NCBI GenBank assembly: GCA_001304015.1
Contig: LJUY01000004.1
Coordinates: 58,461 to 122,460, forward strand
Length of the DNA stretch: 64,000 bases
From: a candidate division Zixibacteria bacterium SM23_81
Lineage (GTDB): Bacteria > SM23-81
Direction of reading: 5' to 3'
Within the stretch, counting starts at the first letter, position 1; each line of letters starts with the position of its first letter. Below the pieces are notes generated by a model. The model had not been told where the DNA came from. It was given only the letters and a program-made list of their open reading frames with translations, and did no database searches. Position numbers and translations under genes: made by a program. Of the stretch, positions 1-9,561 are shown in pieces.

Positions 1-477
1 ACCTCCAGGGAGACGGCCGGGCAGCTGAGAAAGATACATCCCGACGCCCCGGAGCGTAGCAATGGCTCCATGCGCGCCGACGGCTGGAATCGCATCCCCA
101 TCATCCGGATGACCAATGTCAGCCTGCAGCCTGGCAAGTGGACCCTGGATGATCTCATCGCCGACACCGACGACGGCGTTTACATGATTACCAACAAAAG
201 CTGGAGCATTGACGATAAGCGGCTCAACTTCCAATTCGGCACCGAGATGGCTTACCAGGTTAAGAACGGCAAGCTGGGCCAGATGTACAAGAACGCCACC
301 TACACGGGCATCACGCCTCAATTCTGGGGAGGCTGCGATGCCATCTGCAATGCCGACCACTGGCATGTGTGGGGTACGGCAAACTGCGGAAAGGGACAGC
401 CCGGCCAGGTGGCGCACACCGGGCATGGAGCCGCCCCCGCTCGCTTTCGTAACGTCCAGGTGGGGGTGATGAAGTAA
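1..477 (+). CDS. TldD/PmbA family metalloprotease-like protein, C-terminal part (5' truncated by window edge)
   Basis: Frame 1 is open from base 1. 'SNGSMRADGWNRIPIIRMTNVSLQPG...' and the C-terminal 'WGGCDAICNADHWHVWGTANCGKGQPGQVAHTGHGAAPARFRNVQVGV' match TldD/PmbA. Confidence 0.85.
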   Translation, partial: TSRETAGQLRKIHPDAPERSNGSMRADGWNRIPIIRMTNVSLQPGKWTLDDLIADTDDGVYMITNKSWSIDDKRLNFQFGTEMAYQVKNGKLGQMYKNATYTGITPQFWGGCDAICNADHWHVWGTANCGKGQPGQVAHTGHGAAPARFRNVQVGVMK

Positions 478-537
478 TAATAGGCAGGAGGCAGTTGGCA
501 GGAAGCAGGGGGGGGAACAGGAAAACACGAGGCAAAG

Positions 538-2355
538 TTGGATATAAAGGTAAAACTGTCCCTTTTGGCGATCCTGACCATCTTCGTGATTCATGCCGTG
601 AGTTTGAATTTCACCCAGGATGACGCCTATATTTCCTACCGATATGCTAAGAATTTTTTAAACGGCTGGGGATTGGTCTTTAATCCTGGCGAAAGAGTCG
701 AGGGATATACCAATTTCCTATGGATCATCCTTTTGTCTGTTTTCTCCAACTTGGGCTTGGATATCATAATCGCCTCCAAAATAGTGGGAATTGCATCAGG
801 ATGCATTTCTTTATTTCTTCTTTATAAAATCACCACTTTGCTTTGCCGCCCTCAGAACAGGTCGCGACATCCTTGGTTTTTCTCACTCTTCCCATCCCTG
901 CTTTTGGCCATAAACAGTGCCTTCGCCTATTGGAGCATCAGCGGTCTGGAGACAGCTTTCTTCGTCATGGCAGTCTTGTTATCGGTGTATTACTATTTCA
1001 CCAATGAGAGATTGATGATCATCTCCTCTGCTCTGAGCAGCCTCGTTCGTCCTGAAGGCACTTTGGTATTTGCTATATTCCTTATCCACAAGTTTTTTTT
1101 CAAGAAGTATAACCTTAAAGCCTGCCTGTCGCACCTACTCGGTTTTGCATTACTTTTGCTGCCACACCTCATTTTTAAAATCTCCTATTATGGTGACCTG
1201 CTGCCTAATCCTTTCTATGCCAAAGCAGGCCTCTCGCCCGAATATGTGAAGACAGGTCTTGACTATACCTGGCTCTTCCACAAGCATTATGGTCTCTGGG
1301 GTGTTCTTTATCTGATACCCATCGTTTTCTATAAGGGTATGGGACGCAAATTGAAACTGATCCTGTTGTTGGTATATGTGTACACCCTTTATGTCACGGT
1401 TATAGGAGGAGACGTCCTGCAGGCCCACAGGTTCTTCATGCCCGTTATCCCCTTTTTGTATCTTTTTTTAAGTTTTTCCTTGAGAAAACTCTTTTTAGTA
1501 CTGATGAAGGGATTTGCGAGCCAAAGGATTTCAATGCTTGTTGTTACAGCTTTTTCTGTTTGGACTTTTTTCTGGCCTCGAAGCTGGATAATGAATGTGC
1601 GACGCGCTGAACAAGGCTTGTGTTCTAAGATGTCCTTGTCCGCAAAAAGGTTAAGAGAGACATTTGGAACCGACTTCACCCTGGCCATCAGCACGATAGG
1701 AGCGATTTCTTACTTTACAGAGGCAAGAGTCATCGATATGTTAGGCTTGACTGATCCCTATATTGCCAAACATCCTGAGAAAATTCCTGGAATCAGCTCC
1801 ACATGGAAAGAAAAGAAGTTCAACACCCGATATTTGCTATCTCAAGACCCAGATGTGATCATGTTCTCCACCGGGCTCAAGCCCAGTGCGCCAGCGGAAA
1901 GAGCGCTTTTTCTGTCTTCCAAATTCAGGGAAAATTACTATCCATATTATTTCCCAGAGGGAATTGCCCTTGCTGTTTATAGGAGCAAAGGAGATTATCT
2001 AAAGAAAAACGAAGTTTTTCCAGATGCGAGATTTATCAATTTGTATAATGAAGCTCTGAATTTCGAAAACAGAGTGAACTTTCAGGCAGCTCTGAACAAG
2101 TTTATGGAGACTTTGGAAGCGGGCCCAAAAGATTTTGCATGGGTATATGAGGCAGTGAGCAGATGTCATTATTTGTTGGGTCACATGAAGGAGGCGAAGG
2201 AATTCGCAATAAAAGCAGTGGAGTTGGATGATCATTGCATGTTGGCCCATCTTGCTCTTCACTATATTTATCTCAAAGAGGAAAATACCACCGCTGCACT
2301 GCATGAAAAAAACAAAATCCTTTTACATAATCCTCAAGTGTTGGTAATGAGGTAA
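538..2355 (+). CDS. Polytopic membrane protein, GT-C glycosyltransferase-like, with TPR-like C-terminus
   Basis: Multiple hydrophobic helices; N-terminal 'FTQDDAYISYRYAKNFLNGWGLVFNPGERVEGYTNFLW' motif; C-terminal TPR-like repeats. Confidence 0.7.
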   Translation: MDIKVKLSLLAILTIFVIHAVSLNFTQDDAYISYRYAKNFLNGWGLVFNPGERVEGYTNFLWIILLSVFSNLGLDIIIASKIVGIASGCISLFLLYKITTLLCRPQNRSRHPWFFSLFPSLLLAINSAFAYWSISGLETAFFVMAVLLSVYYYFTNERLMIISSALSSLVRPEGTLVFAIFLIHKFFFKKYNLKACLSHLLGFALLLLPHLIFKISYYGDLLPNPFYAKAGLSPEYVKTGLDYTWLFHKHYGLWGVLYLIPIVFYKGMGRKLKLILLLVYVYTLYVTVIGGDVLQAHRFFMPVIPFLYLFLSFSLRKLFLVLMKGFASQRISMLVVTAFSVWTFFWPRSWIMNVRRAEQGLCSKMSLSAKRLRETFGTDFTLAISTIGAISYFTEARVIDMLGLTDPYIAKHPEKIPGISSTWKEKKFNTRYLLSQDPDVIMFSTGLKPSAPAERALFLSSKFRENYYPYYFPEGIALAVYRSKGDYLKKNEVFPDARFINLYNEALNFENRVNFQAALNKFMETLEAGPKDFAWVYEAVSRCHYLLGHMKEAKEFAIKAVELDDHCMLAHLALHYIYLKEENTTAALHEKNKILLHNPQVLVMR

Positions 2356-2495
2356 CAGAAGATGGAGGAGACAAACTTGCACTGGGCGATTCAAGCTCGG
2401 AAGACCGCCTCTGAAGATGATAGTGGCTCACCGCTTTGGAGGGAAAAATATCAGGGGCGAGCTTCAGACTCATGCAAAATCGCGGGAGAAAGGGA

Positions 2496-3500
2496 ATGAA
2501 AAAAGCATATGTTTTTGGAGCTTTGCTTCTCCATATTCTCATGGGGGGATGCGATGGGCAGAAAACCCGTTTCGTCACCATCGGCACGGGAGGGGTCACG
2601 GGCATCTACTACCCTACCGGCGGCGCCATCAGCAGGATGATCAATAAGAAATTTGATGAGTATAGGATAAAAGCCACCGTGGAATCCACGGCCGGTTCGG
2701 TGTTCAATATCAACGCAGTGCTAAGTGGAGACCTGGAGTTCGGCGTCGCGCAATCAGACAGACAGTACCAAGCCTATAACGGACTGGCGGAATGGTCACA
2801 ATTGGGCGAGCAGACGGATCTGAGAGCTGTGTTTTCCATTCATCCGGAATCCATCACCCTTATCGCCTCAAGCAAGAGCGGTATAAAAAGAGTTCAGGAT
2901 CTTCGCGCCAAGAGAGTCAATCTGGGAAATCCCGGATCGGGGCAACTTCAGAACTCGAGGGATGTGGTGCAGGCCGTGGGCCTTTCTGAAGATAACCTGT
3001 TGGCGGAGTATGTGAAAGCCATCGAGGCGCCTGGATTGTTGCAGGACGAAAGGCTTGACGCCTTCTTCTATACGGTGGGACATCCCAACGGCAATATCAA
3101 GGAGGCCACCTCAGGGAGAATCAAGGTTTTCATCGTGCCCATCGAGGGTCCAGATATCGAGCAAATGCTACAAAAATATCCCTACTACGCAGAATCGATC
3201 ATACCATACTCCTTCTATCCCTATGCTTTAAACAACCGGGACGTTCAAACGGTGGGCGTTAAGGCGACCTTGGTGACGTCAAGGAATGTGGCCTCCGATA
3301 TCGTCTATGCCATCACCAAAGAGGTGTTTGAAAACCTCGAGGAATTCAAGGCTCTTCATCCCGCTTACCAGGTGCTGACCAGGGAAAATATGCTTCGGGG
3401 GCTTTCTGCTCCTATACACCAGGGCGCTTTCAGATATTACCAAGAGGTTGGTCTGGACAAAATCATAGATCCGAGACTTATCGTCCAAGACAAGCCTTAA
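2496..3500 (+). CDS. TAXI-family TRAP transporter solute-binding lipoprotein
   Basis: Lipobox-like 'LHILMGGC'; 'VTIGTGGVTGIYYPTGGAISRMINK' TAXI signature; followed by a TRAP permease gene. ATG at 2496 preferred over the upstream ORF start. Confidence 0.9.
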   Translation: MKKAYVFGALLLHILMGGCDGQKTRFVTIGTGGVTGIYYPTGGAISRMINKKFDEYRIKATVESTAGSVFNINAVLSGDLEFGVAQSDRQYQAYNGLAEWSQLGEQTDLRAVFSIHPESITLIASSKSGIKRVQDLRAKRVNLGNPGSGQLQNSRDVVQAVGLSEDNLLAEYVKAIEAPGLLQDERLDAFFYTVGHPNGNIKEATSGRIKVFIVPIEGPDIEQMLQKYPYYAESIIPYSFYPYALNNRDVQTVGVKATLVTSRNVASDIVYAITKEVFENLEEFKALHPAYQVLTRENMLRGLSAPIHQGAFRYYQEVGLDKIIDPRLIVQDKP

Positions 3501-3607
3501 GGTCACATCTTCCTGACCATCGCGTTTTGAGCTGGTGAACAGCTCATCCCATATCAGTTTTCAAATTTCCCCTCATTTCCCCCTTCGCCTAGTGGCTTGA
3601 GGAAAAT

Positions 3608-5644
3608 ATGGGTAGCGGGAAGAACCTGGAGTTTGCAGAAGAACTGCTCCAGGAGGAGACCGGACGTATTAGAAGAGGGAGAGGCGTCGATAGAGTCGTG
3701 GTCGGCGTCATCTCCATGGCATGGGCTCTTTTTCAGCTAGCCCTGCCTCGATTTATCATCTTAGACAGCGTCACCATTCGGGCAGTCCACCTGGCCTTCG
3801 CCATCACATTGGTGTTTTTGACAATTCCCGCTGCCAAGCGTAAAGGAAAAACGAGGTTCTTTCACGCCACAAAGTACATCCCGATTCTTGACTACCTCCT
3901 GGCCGGCATCGCCTGTATTACCGTGCTCTACATCGTTTTGGACTGGACTGGCATCTCCATGCGGTCCGGCATTCCCATCCTTCGAGATATCCTGATCAGC
4001 GTAATATTGATCGTGCTGGTGCTGGAGGCGTCCCGGCGTGTCATCGGGCCTGCCCTGGCCATCATTGCCGTCGTGTTCACCCTCTATGCTTTTCTCGGTC
4101 CCCATATGCCCTCCATCTTTGCCCTCCGCGGCATCTCACTGCGTAAGTATATCAGTCAGATCGCCCTCTCTACAGAGGGAATTTATGGGATCCCCCTGGA
4201 TGTCTCTGCCAACACCGTTTTTCTGTTCGTGCTATTTGGGTCCATGCTGGACAAGGCTGGGGCGGGGCGCTTTTTTAATGATCTGGCAGTCTCGTTGCTT
4301 GGGCGCTACAAGGGCGGTCCAGCGAAGGCGGCCATCGTGTCCAGCGGGCTTACGGGTTTGGTGTCTGGATCGAGCATCGCCAATGTCGTAACCACGGGGA
4401 CCTTCACGATCCCGCTGATGAAAAAGGTGGGATATCCCGCAAAGATCGCTGCGGCCACCGAGGTCGCCGCCAGCACAAACGGGCAGCTTATGCCCCCGAT
4501 TATGGGCGCAGCGGCTTTTATTATTGCAGAATATTTGGGCCTACCATACCTGGCGGTCGTTAAAGCCGCAGCCATCCCCGCTTTTGTCTCTTATTTCGCC
4601 CTGTTCTACATCACTCATCTGGAAGCCTCGAAGCTGGGCATGCGGGGGTTACCCAGAATAGACACACCGCGGTTTTTCACGGTTCTGAAAAATGGGTTTT
4701 ATTATCTTGTGCCGTTGGTTATCCTGATCTATGAATTGATGGTGATGCGGCACACTCCGAAGTTGGCGGCCTTCAACGCAATCCTTGTGCTCATGGTCAT
4801 CGTCGTCCTGAAGGAAATCCTTCGGGCAAACAGGGACAAAACCGGTCTTCTCGAAGCGGCGGCCAAAGGCTTGAAAACCATCGGCCAGGGAATGATCACC
4901 GGGTCGCGAAACATGCTCTCTGTGGCCCTGGCGACGGCCACAGCGGGCATCGTCGTCGGTGTGGTGACCATGGGGATCGGCAGCATGGTGGTTCAAATTG
5001 TGGAGATCCTCTCCGCCGGCAACATCTTCCTGCTTCTCTTCATAGCGGCCATTGCCAGCTTGGTCCTGGGGATGGGGCTTCCGACCACGGCGACCTATAT
5101 CGTCATGGCCTCTATAACGGTTCCTGTCATCATTAAGCTGAGTTCTGCCAGCGGCGCAATTTTCATTCCCGCCATAGGCGCTCACCTGTTCTGTTTCTAT
5201 TTTGGCATTCTGGCTGATGATACCCCACCCGTGGGTTTGGCCGCTTATACCGCCGCCGCCATAGCGAAATCCGACCCTATATCGACGGGAATAAAGGGCT
5301 TCATGTACGATTTGAGGACTGCCGTGATCCCCTTCATGTTCGTGTTCAATGCAGAGCTTATCCTTTACGGAATTGACAGTCTCCCTCAAGCGCTGCTCAT
5401 TTTTGCCATGGCCACTTTCGGGGCTTGTGCCTTCGCCAACGCCGTTCAGGGGTGGTTTCTTACCAAAAACAAATGGTATGAGGTGCCCCTGTTTCTTGTG
5501 GCAACGCTGATACTTTTTTATCCTACCATCGTTACTAAGATTTTCAATCTCAGCGAGCACCTGAAATATTACATGTACTTCGTGGGAATGGCCGTGTACG
5601 GGCTATCTTATAGTGTCCAAAAATTGAGGCTGAAGATATCATAG
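3608..5644 (+). CDS. TRAP transporter permease, 4TM/12TM fusion
   Basis: Long polytopic protein with 'SGSSIANVVTTGTFTIPLMKK' and 'LGMGLPTTATYIV'; directly downstream of the TAXI receptor gene. Confidence 0.9.
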   Translation: MGSGKNLEFAEELLQEETGRIRRGRGVDRVVVGVISMAWALFQLALPRFIILDSVTIRAVHLAFAITLVFLTIPAAKRKGKTRFFHATKYIPILDYLLAGIACITVLYIVLDWTGISMRSGIPILRDILISVILIVLVLEASRRVIGPALAIIAVVFTLYAFLGPHMPSIFALRGISLRKYISQIALSTEGIYGIPLDVSANTVFLFVLFGSMLDKAGAGRFFNDLAVSLLGRYKGGPAKAAIVSSGLTGLVSGSSIANVVTTGTFTIPLMKKVGYPAKIAAATEVAASTNGQLMPPIMGAAAFIIAEYLGLPYLAVVKAAAIPAFVSYFALFYITHLEASKLGMRGLPRIDTPRFFTVLKNGFYYLVPLVILIYELMVMRHTPKLAAFNAILVLMVIVVLKEILRANRDKTGLLEAAAKGLKTIGQGMITGSRNMLSVALATATAGIVVGVVTMGIGSMVVQIVEILSAGNIFLLLFIAAIASLVLGMGLPTTATYIVMASITVPVIIKLSSASGAIFIPAIGAHLFCFYFGILADDTPPVGLAAYTAAAIAKSDPISTGIKGFMYDLRTAVIPFMFVFNAELILYGIDSLPQALLIFAMATFGACAFANAVQGWFLTKNKWYEVPLFLVATLILFYPTIVTKIFNLSEHLKYYMYFVGMAVYGLSYSVQKLRLKIS

Positions 5645-5657
5645 AAAGGTCACCCCC

Positions 5658-6977
5658 ATGTCGACTCGTCAGCACCGTCAGCTTCTTCTTTCAGTAATTC
5701 TTCTCGGACTCGCGCTCCAAGTCTTCTTGATATTGCGAGCCTGGGTTTTGAGCGATCAACTCTGGTGTCTCCGACTTGGGCAAGAATTCGCTCAAACAGG
5801 TCACTTGCGGCCCTTTACCCTACCTATGTCCGGTGGGGGGATAATGCCCGGGTGTTTGCTGCAGTTTTTGATCGGTTTCCCTCTTAAGCTGTGGGCGAAT
5901 TTCAAGGCACCTAATCTTTTAATAGGCCTCTTTCACTTGGCCGCCATGTTCATTTTGATCGTTACCCTGAGGCAGACAGGAGGCTTAAGGTTCACCGCGA
6001 TTTTCCTGGCTATATACTGGTTATCTCCCTGGAGGCTTTATCATTCAGGTTTTATCTGGGGCACAAATTTTCTTTTTCTACCAGCAGCAGTTCATTTTTG
6101 GGCTTGTTGGAAATTGAAGGATCGCCCGGGGTGGTTTCCATCGGCGGCTCTCCTTGGGGTTTTAGTTCTTGGGTTTCAACTTCACGCGTCTGTCATGATC
6201 CTCGTGGTTGTCACATTTATGCTGCTTGTGAGAAAGCTGATTCGAATAGAATGGCGCGGAGCTCTTCTCGGTGTCGCACTCGGAGCTCTGCCGCTTGTAC
6301 CCTCAATCTCTGCCTTGTTAGAGGGCAGCTTACCTTCTTTTGTTCCCAGAAAAGGATTCATAGGATATGGTTTGTTGAGAGTTCACCCCGTGTTGAAAAG
6401 TATCCTCTATTGGTTTCGATTGGGTTCCTTGGACATTGGCCAGCGGTTCCGACGCACCATTTTTTTTCGACATGAATGGTATCATGGTCACCTTGGTCGA
6501 GAAGTGCTTCGCGGGGGATTAATATTCCTTTACGTTCTGGCGATTTTATCCGTCTTTCTGTGTGTCATCTCTACGTGGTGGTATTTCCGGCAGCGCCGCA
6601 GGTTGGACCTGGACGGCAATCAATCACAGATCTGGATTCGCTCATACGCCATCAGCAGTTTTTTTTCTATCATCATCGCTGCCTGTCTGTCCCCAGTGAC
6701 GATGCAAGGTTGGTATATGGTCGTAGCGCTTCACGCGGCATGTCTGCCTGTGGCTGCTTGGATTGACCACCACTGGAGAGCACCGAAGCGTTGGATAACA
6801 TACATGATTTTTCTCTTCATTCTTCTTCGCATTCCCATCGTCCTTACTTTCGGCTTGGGACATAACATCTATCGAAAAGGTCCCATACCTGAGAAATTTC
6901 ATGGCATTGCTCAAAGAGTGCGTGAGATTCTGCCGGCTGATGTGCTGGAAGATCCTGTCGTTATCGAGGATAAATAA
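5658..6977 (+). CDS. Polytopic membrane protein, possible GT-C/GT39-like glycosyltransferase
   Basis: Hydrophobic 439-aa ORF with about 10 predicted TM segments; weak family recognition. Confidence 0.55.
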   Translation: MSTRQHRQLLLSVILLGLALQVFLILRAWVLSDQLWCLRLGQEFAQTGHLRPFTLPMSGGGIMPGCLLQFLIGFPLKLWANFKAPNLLIGLFHLAAMFILIVTLRQTGGLRFTAIFLAIYWLSPWRLYHSGFIWGTNFLFLPAAVHFWACWKLKDRPGWFPSAALLGVLVLGFQLHASVMILVVVTFMLLVRKLIRIEWRGALLGVALGALPLVPSISALLEGSLPSFVPRKGFIGYGLLRVHPVLKSILYWFRLGSLDIGQRFRRTIFFRHEWYHGHLGREVLRGGLIFLYVLAILSVFLCVISTWWYFRQRRRLDLDGNQSQIWIRSYAISSFFSIIIAACLSPVTMQGWYMVVALHAACLPVAAWIDHHWRAPKRWITYMIFLFILLRIPIVLTFGLGHNIYRKGPIPEKFHGIAQRVREILPADVLEDPVVIEDK

Positions 6978-7109
6978 GCTCCGGTGAAGCTCCGACGAAA
7001 CCTTATCTTATTCATCGGTCTATTTATGACTCATTTTTAGGGAGAGTAAGAAACCGTACTTTCAGAGTTTGAAGGCTGATCTAGTTATTCATGAGGAGAG
7101 AGTTGTGAA

Positions 7110-8819
7110 ATGCGAACTGGAGAAGAACTGAGGAAAATATTGCGCAGAATAGAGGGGCGGGGATACAAGGCCTACAAGGACATAAAGGACTCATATGAAT
7201 TTGAGGATTACCAATTGTTCGTGGACCATGTCCAGGGAGACCCTTTTGCATCCCCCAGCCGGATCAGGGTACGAGTACCCCAGAAGGCCGCCGCATTCCC
7301 TCGGTATACTTACTCAAACAAAAGTCGCGAGATAGCCTTCCGGGATTTTCTCACCAGAAGGTTCTCCCAGGCGACCAGGAAGTTCTGCCGCGGCAATCGT
7401 GGGACCGGCAAGAGCGGGATCATAGCGATAGATAGGCCGGGTCAGGAGATCCTGGAGCGCACCTCGGCCTTTGTCACCGAAGACTATGTGGAGGCTCGGT
7501 TCGTGATGGGTCTTCCGGCTTTTGGGAGAAGCATTGCGGGAAGACAAGCTGAGGCCATGTTCTTCAAGGAGCTTCCCCAGATTGTCAGGAGTTCCCTCTT
7601 TTGCGAAACGGTTGAGGAGGAGGAACTTGGCCAGCATATAGAGACAGTTGAGGACGCAGACTATTTGAGGAATCAGCTAGATCAATTGGGTCTGGTGGCC
7701 TTTGTGGCCGATGGGGCTGTGCTTCCCCGGGCCAGTGGGATTGACCCACAGCCCCTCACCGTGGGTCGGGTGGTGCCCTTCCAATCCCCAGAATCCCTGC
7801 GAGTAGAGGTGGATCTGCCCAACCGGGGCACCGTTTTGGGAATGGGGATCCCTCGGGGCGTCACCCTCATCGTAGGCGGAGGTTACCACGGCAAGTCCAC
7901 TCTTCTTAAAGCGTTGGAGCTAGGCGTGTATAACCACCTGCCGGGAGATGGGAGGGAATGTGTGGTGACAAATCCGGATACCGTGAAGATACGAGCTGAG
8001 GACGGTCGACGCATAGAAAAAGTGGACATCTCCCCCTTCATCGCAAACCTCCCCTTTGGCAGAGACACTCAGGCCTTCGCCACCGAGGATGCCAGCGGTA
8101 GCACTTCCCAGGCGGCGAACATCGTGGAAGCGTTGGAAATGGGAGCACAAGTATTGCTTATAGACGAGGATACCTCAGCCACCAATTTCATGATCAGGGA
8201 TCATCGGATGCAGGAACTGGTGTCTAAGGACAGCGAGCCCATCACCCCGTTTATAGATAAAGTTCGCCAGCTCTATCAGGATCTTGGAGTGTCGACGGTT
8301 TTGGTCATCGGGGGTTCGGGGGACTACTTCGACGTAGTGGATCGCGTCATCTGCATGGTGGAGTATGAGCCACACGATTTTACCGAACAGGCTCGGTCCA
8401 TAGCGGATAAGTACAGGGCTGAGCGCAGACCCGAAGGAGGAAAGCATTTTGGACAGATCGCACCGCGTATTCCCATAGGCCATAGTTTCGATCCCAGCAA
8501 GGGGAACAGAGAGGTGAAGATCTCATCAAAAGGGCTTCAGTCCATCACGTTCGGAATCCACCAGATAGACCTGGGGGCTGTGGAGCAATTGGTGGATATC
8601 AGTCAGACCAGAGCCATCGGAGATGCCATCTACTACGCCACCAAGTTCATGGACGGAAAGAAGACCCTCCAGGAGATCGTCTCTGCAGTGCTGAAGGGGA
8701 TAAAGAAGCAGGGCTTGGACGTGCTCAGTCCCTGGCCCGTTGGGGACTATGCAGCTTTCAGGGGAATGGAGCTGGCCGCGGCCATCAATCGACTGAGGAC
8801 GCTTGTTGTAAGACAATGA
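7110..8819 (+). CDS. ABC-class predicted ATPase (ABC_ATPase family, formerly a DUF)
   Basis: 'GMGIPRGVTLIVGGGYHGKSTLLKALELGVYNHLPGDGRE' P-loop and 'ASGSTSQAANIVEALEMGAQVLLIDEDTSATNFMIRD' Walker B region. Confidence 0.88.
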   Translation: MRTGEELRKILRRIEGRGYKAYKDIKDSYEFEDYQLFVDHVQGDPFASPSRIRVRVPQKAAAFPRYTYSNKSREIAFRDFLTRRFSQATRKFCRGNRGTGKSGIIAIDRPGQEILERTSAFVTEDYVEARFVMGLPAFGRSIAGRQAEAMFFKELPQIVRSSLFCETVEEEELGQHIETVEDADYLRNQLDQLGLVAFVADGAVLPRASGIDPQPLTVGRVVPFQSPESLRVEVDLPNRGTVLGMGIPRGVTLIVGGGYHGKSTLLKALELGVYNHLPGDGRECVVTNPDTVKIRAEDGRRIEKVDISPFIANLPFGRDTQAFATEDASGSTSQAANIVEALEMGAQVLLIDEDTSATNFMIRDHRMQELVSKDSEPITPFIDKVRQLYQDLGVSTVLVIGGSGDYFDVVDRVICMVEYEPHDFTEQARSIADKYRAERRPEGGKHFGQIAPRIPIGHSFDPSKGNREVKISSKGLQSITFGIHQIDLGAVEQLVDISQTRAIGDAIYYATKFMDGKKTLQEIVSAVLKGIKKQGLDVLSPWPVGDYAAFRGMELAAAINRLRTLVVRQ

Positions 8820-8841
8820 AGATTGAATGGAGAGAACCAAT

Positions 8842-8869
8842 GTAGGGGCTCAATATATTGAGTCCCTAC
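8842..8869. repeat. Dispersed palindrome GTAGGGGCTCAATATATTGAGTCCCTAC (copy 1)
   Basis: Near-perfect 28-bp inverted repeat just downstream of the ABC-ATPase gene; second copy at 15988-16013. Confidence 0.75.
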
Positions 8870-8938
8870 AAAGACAATTATCCCCTTGCTCGCTATGTGT
8901 TATCATCCATAGCGTCTCCCGCCCTATTATTTATTATT

Positions 8939-9061
8939 GTCATTCCTGCGAATGCAGGAATCTCGTTTGGGAGCAGAGCCTCAAGACTATATGTACCCTC
9001 CTTCCTAGATACCAGTCCCCGCTACCCGCTTTCGCGGAGACAGGTTGCGCAGGCATGACAG
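8939..9061. repeat. MITE-like intergenic element (copy 1)
   Basis: Begins GTCATTCCTGCGAATGCAGGAATCTCGTTT and ends CGCTTTCGCGGAGACAGGTTGCGCAGGCATGAC, giving imperfect terminal inverted repeats. Matches the reverse complement of 61661-61793. Confidence 0.65.
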
Positions 9062-9406
9062 ATAATTTGCACAGTCGAAGTTCGTTTATCGGTATTTGGA
9101 CTCGTATCGTTATTCGTTGGTTGTAAACCGTTTATCGTGGGGATCTGTGACATTGAATGGCTGCCGCACGGGTTGATGTAACGAGCTTGAAAGCACCAGT
9201 CGACTCATGACGATAGCTTGAGGTGCCGGATAGGGTGCTCAAACGTCTCATCAAACGTGAAAAGTCGTTGAACTGGCTTGGCCAGAATAAGGGCCTTTTT
9301 AATTTGACCTCTTAAGGGGTACTCTTTTGCAGAGAAATCCAGTTATGTGATACAAGAACCATTATAGGCTGAGGGCAAATCTCAGGAAAATTTTTTAAAA
9401 AAATAC

Positions 9407-9446
9407 TTGACAAAACAAAGAGGGTATGTTATTATTAATAATAACA
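9407..9446 (+). promoter_or_regulatory. sigma70-type promoter with -10 inside a 20-bp perfect palindrome (candidate PerR/Fur-type operator)
   Basis: TTGACA (9407-9412), 17-bp spacer, TATTAT (9430-9435); palindrome TGTTATTATTAATAATAACA at 9427-9446. Confidence 0.7.
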
Positions 9447-9561
9447 AAAACGATTACTATTCTTAAATACTTAGCCGACATTGGAGAAAAGGAGGAAATT
9501 ATGCACTAACACTGCCTCTCAAAACTGTTCATTCGCAACTCTCACTGAAAGGAGAAAGGGA

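Noticed and set aside
4649-5560. 303-aa minus-strand ORF antisense to the TRAP permease
   Set aside because: Low-complexity H/D/G/Q-rich antisense of a hydrophobic membrane-protein gene; no domain.
8827-9126. ORFs reading VIPANAGISFGS / IHSVSRPIIYYCHSCECRNLVWEQ
   Set aside because: These are translations of the dispersed MITE/REP-like repeat (GTCATTCCTGCGAATGCAGGAAT), not proteins. The same applies to 61600-61931 and 41155-41364 ('VIPANAEIS', 'SFPRKRESRIA').
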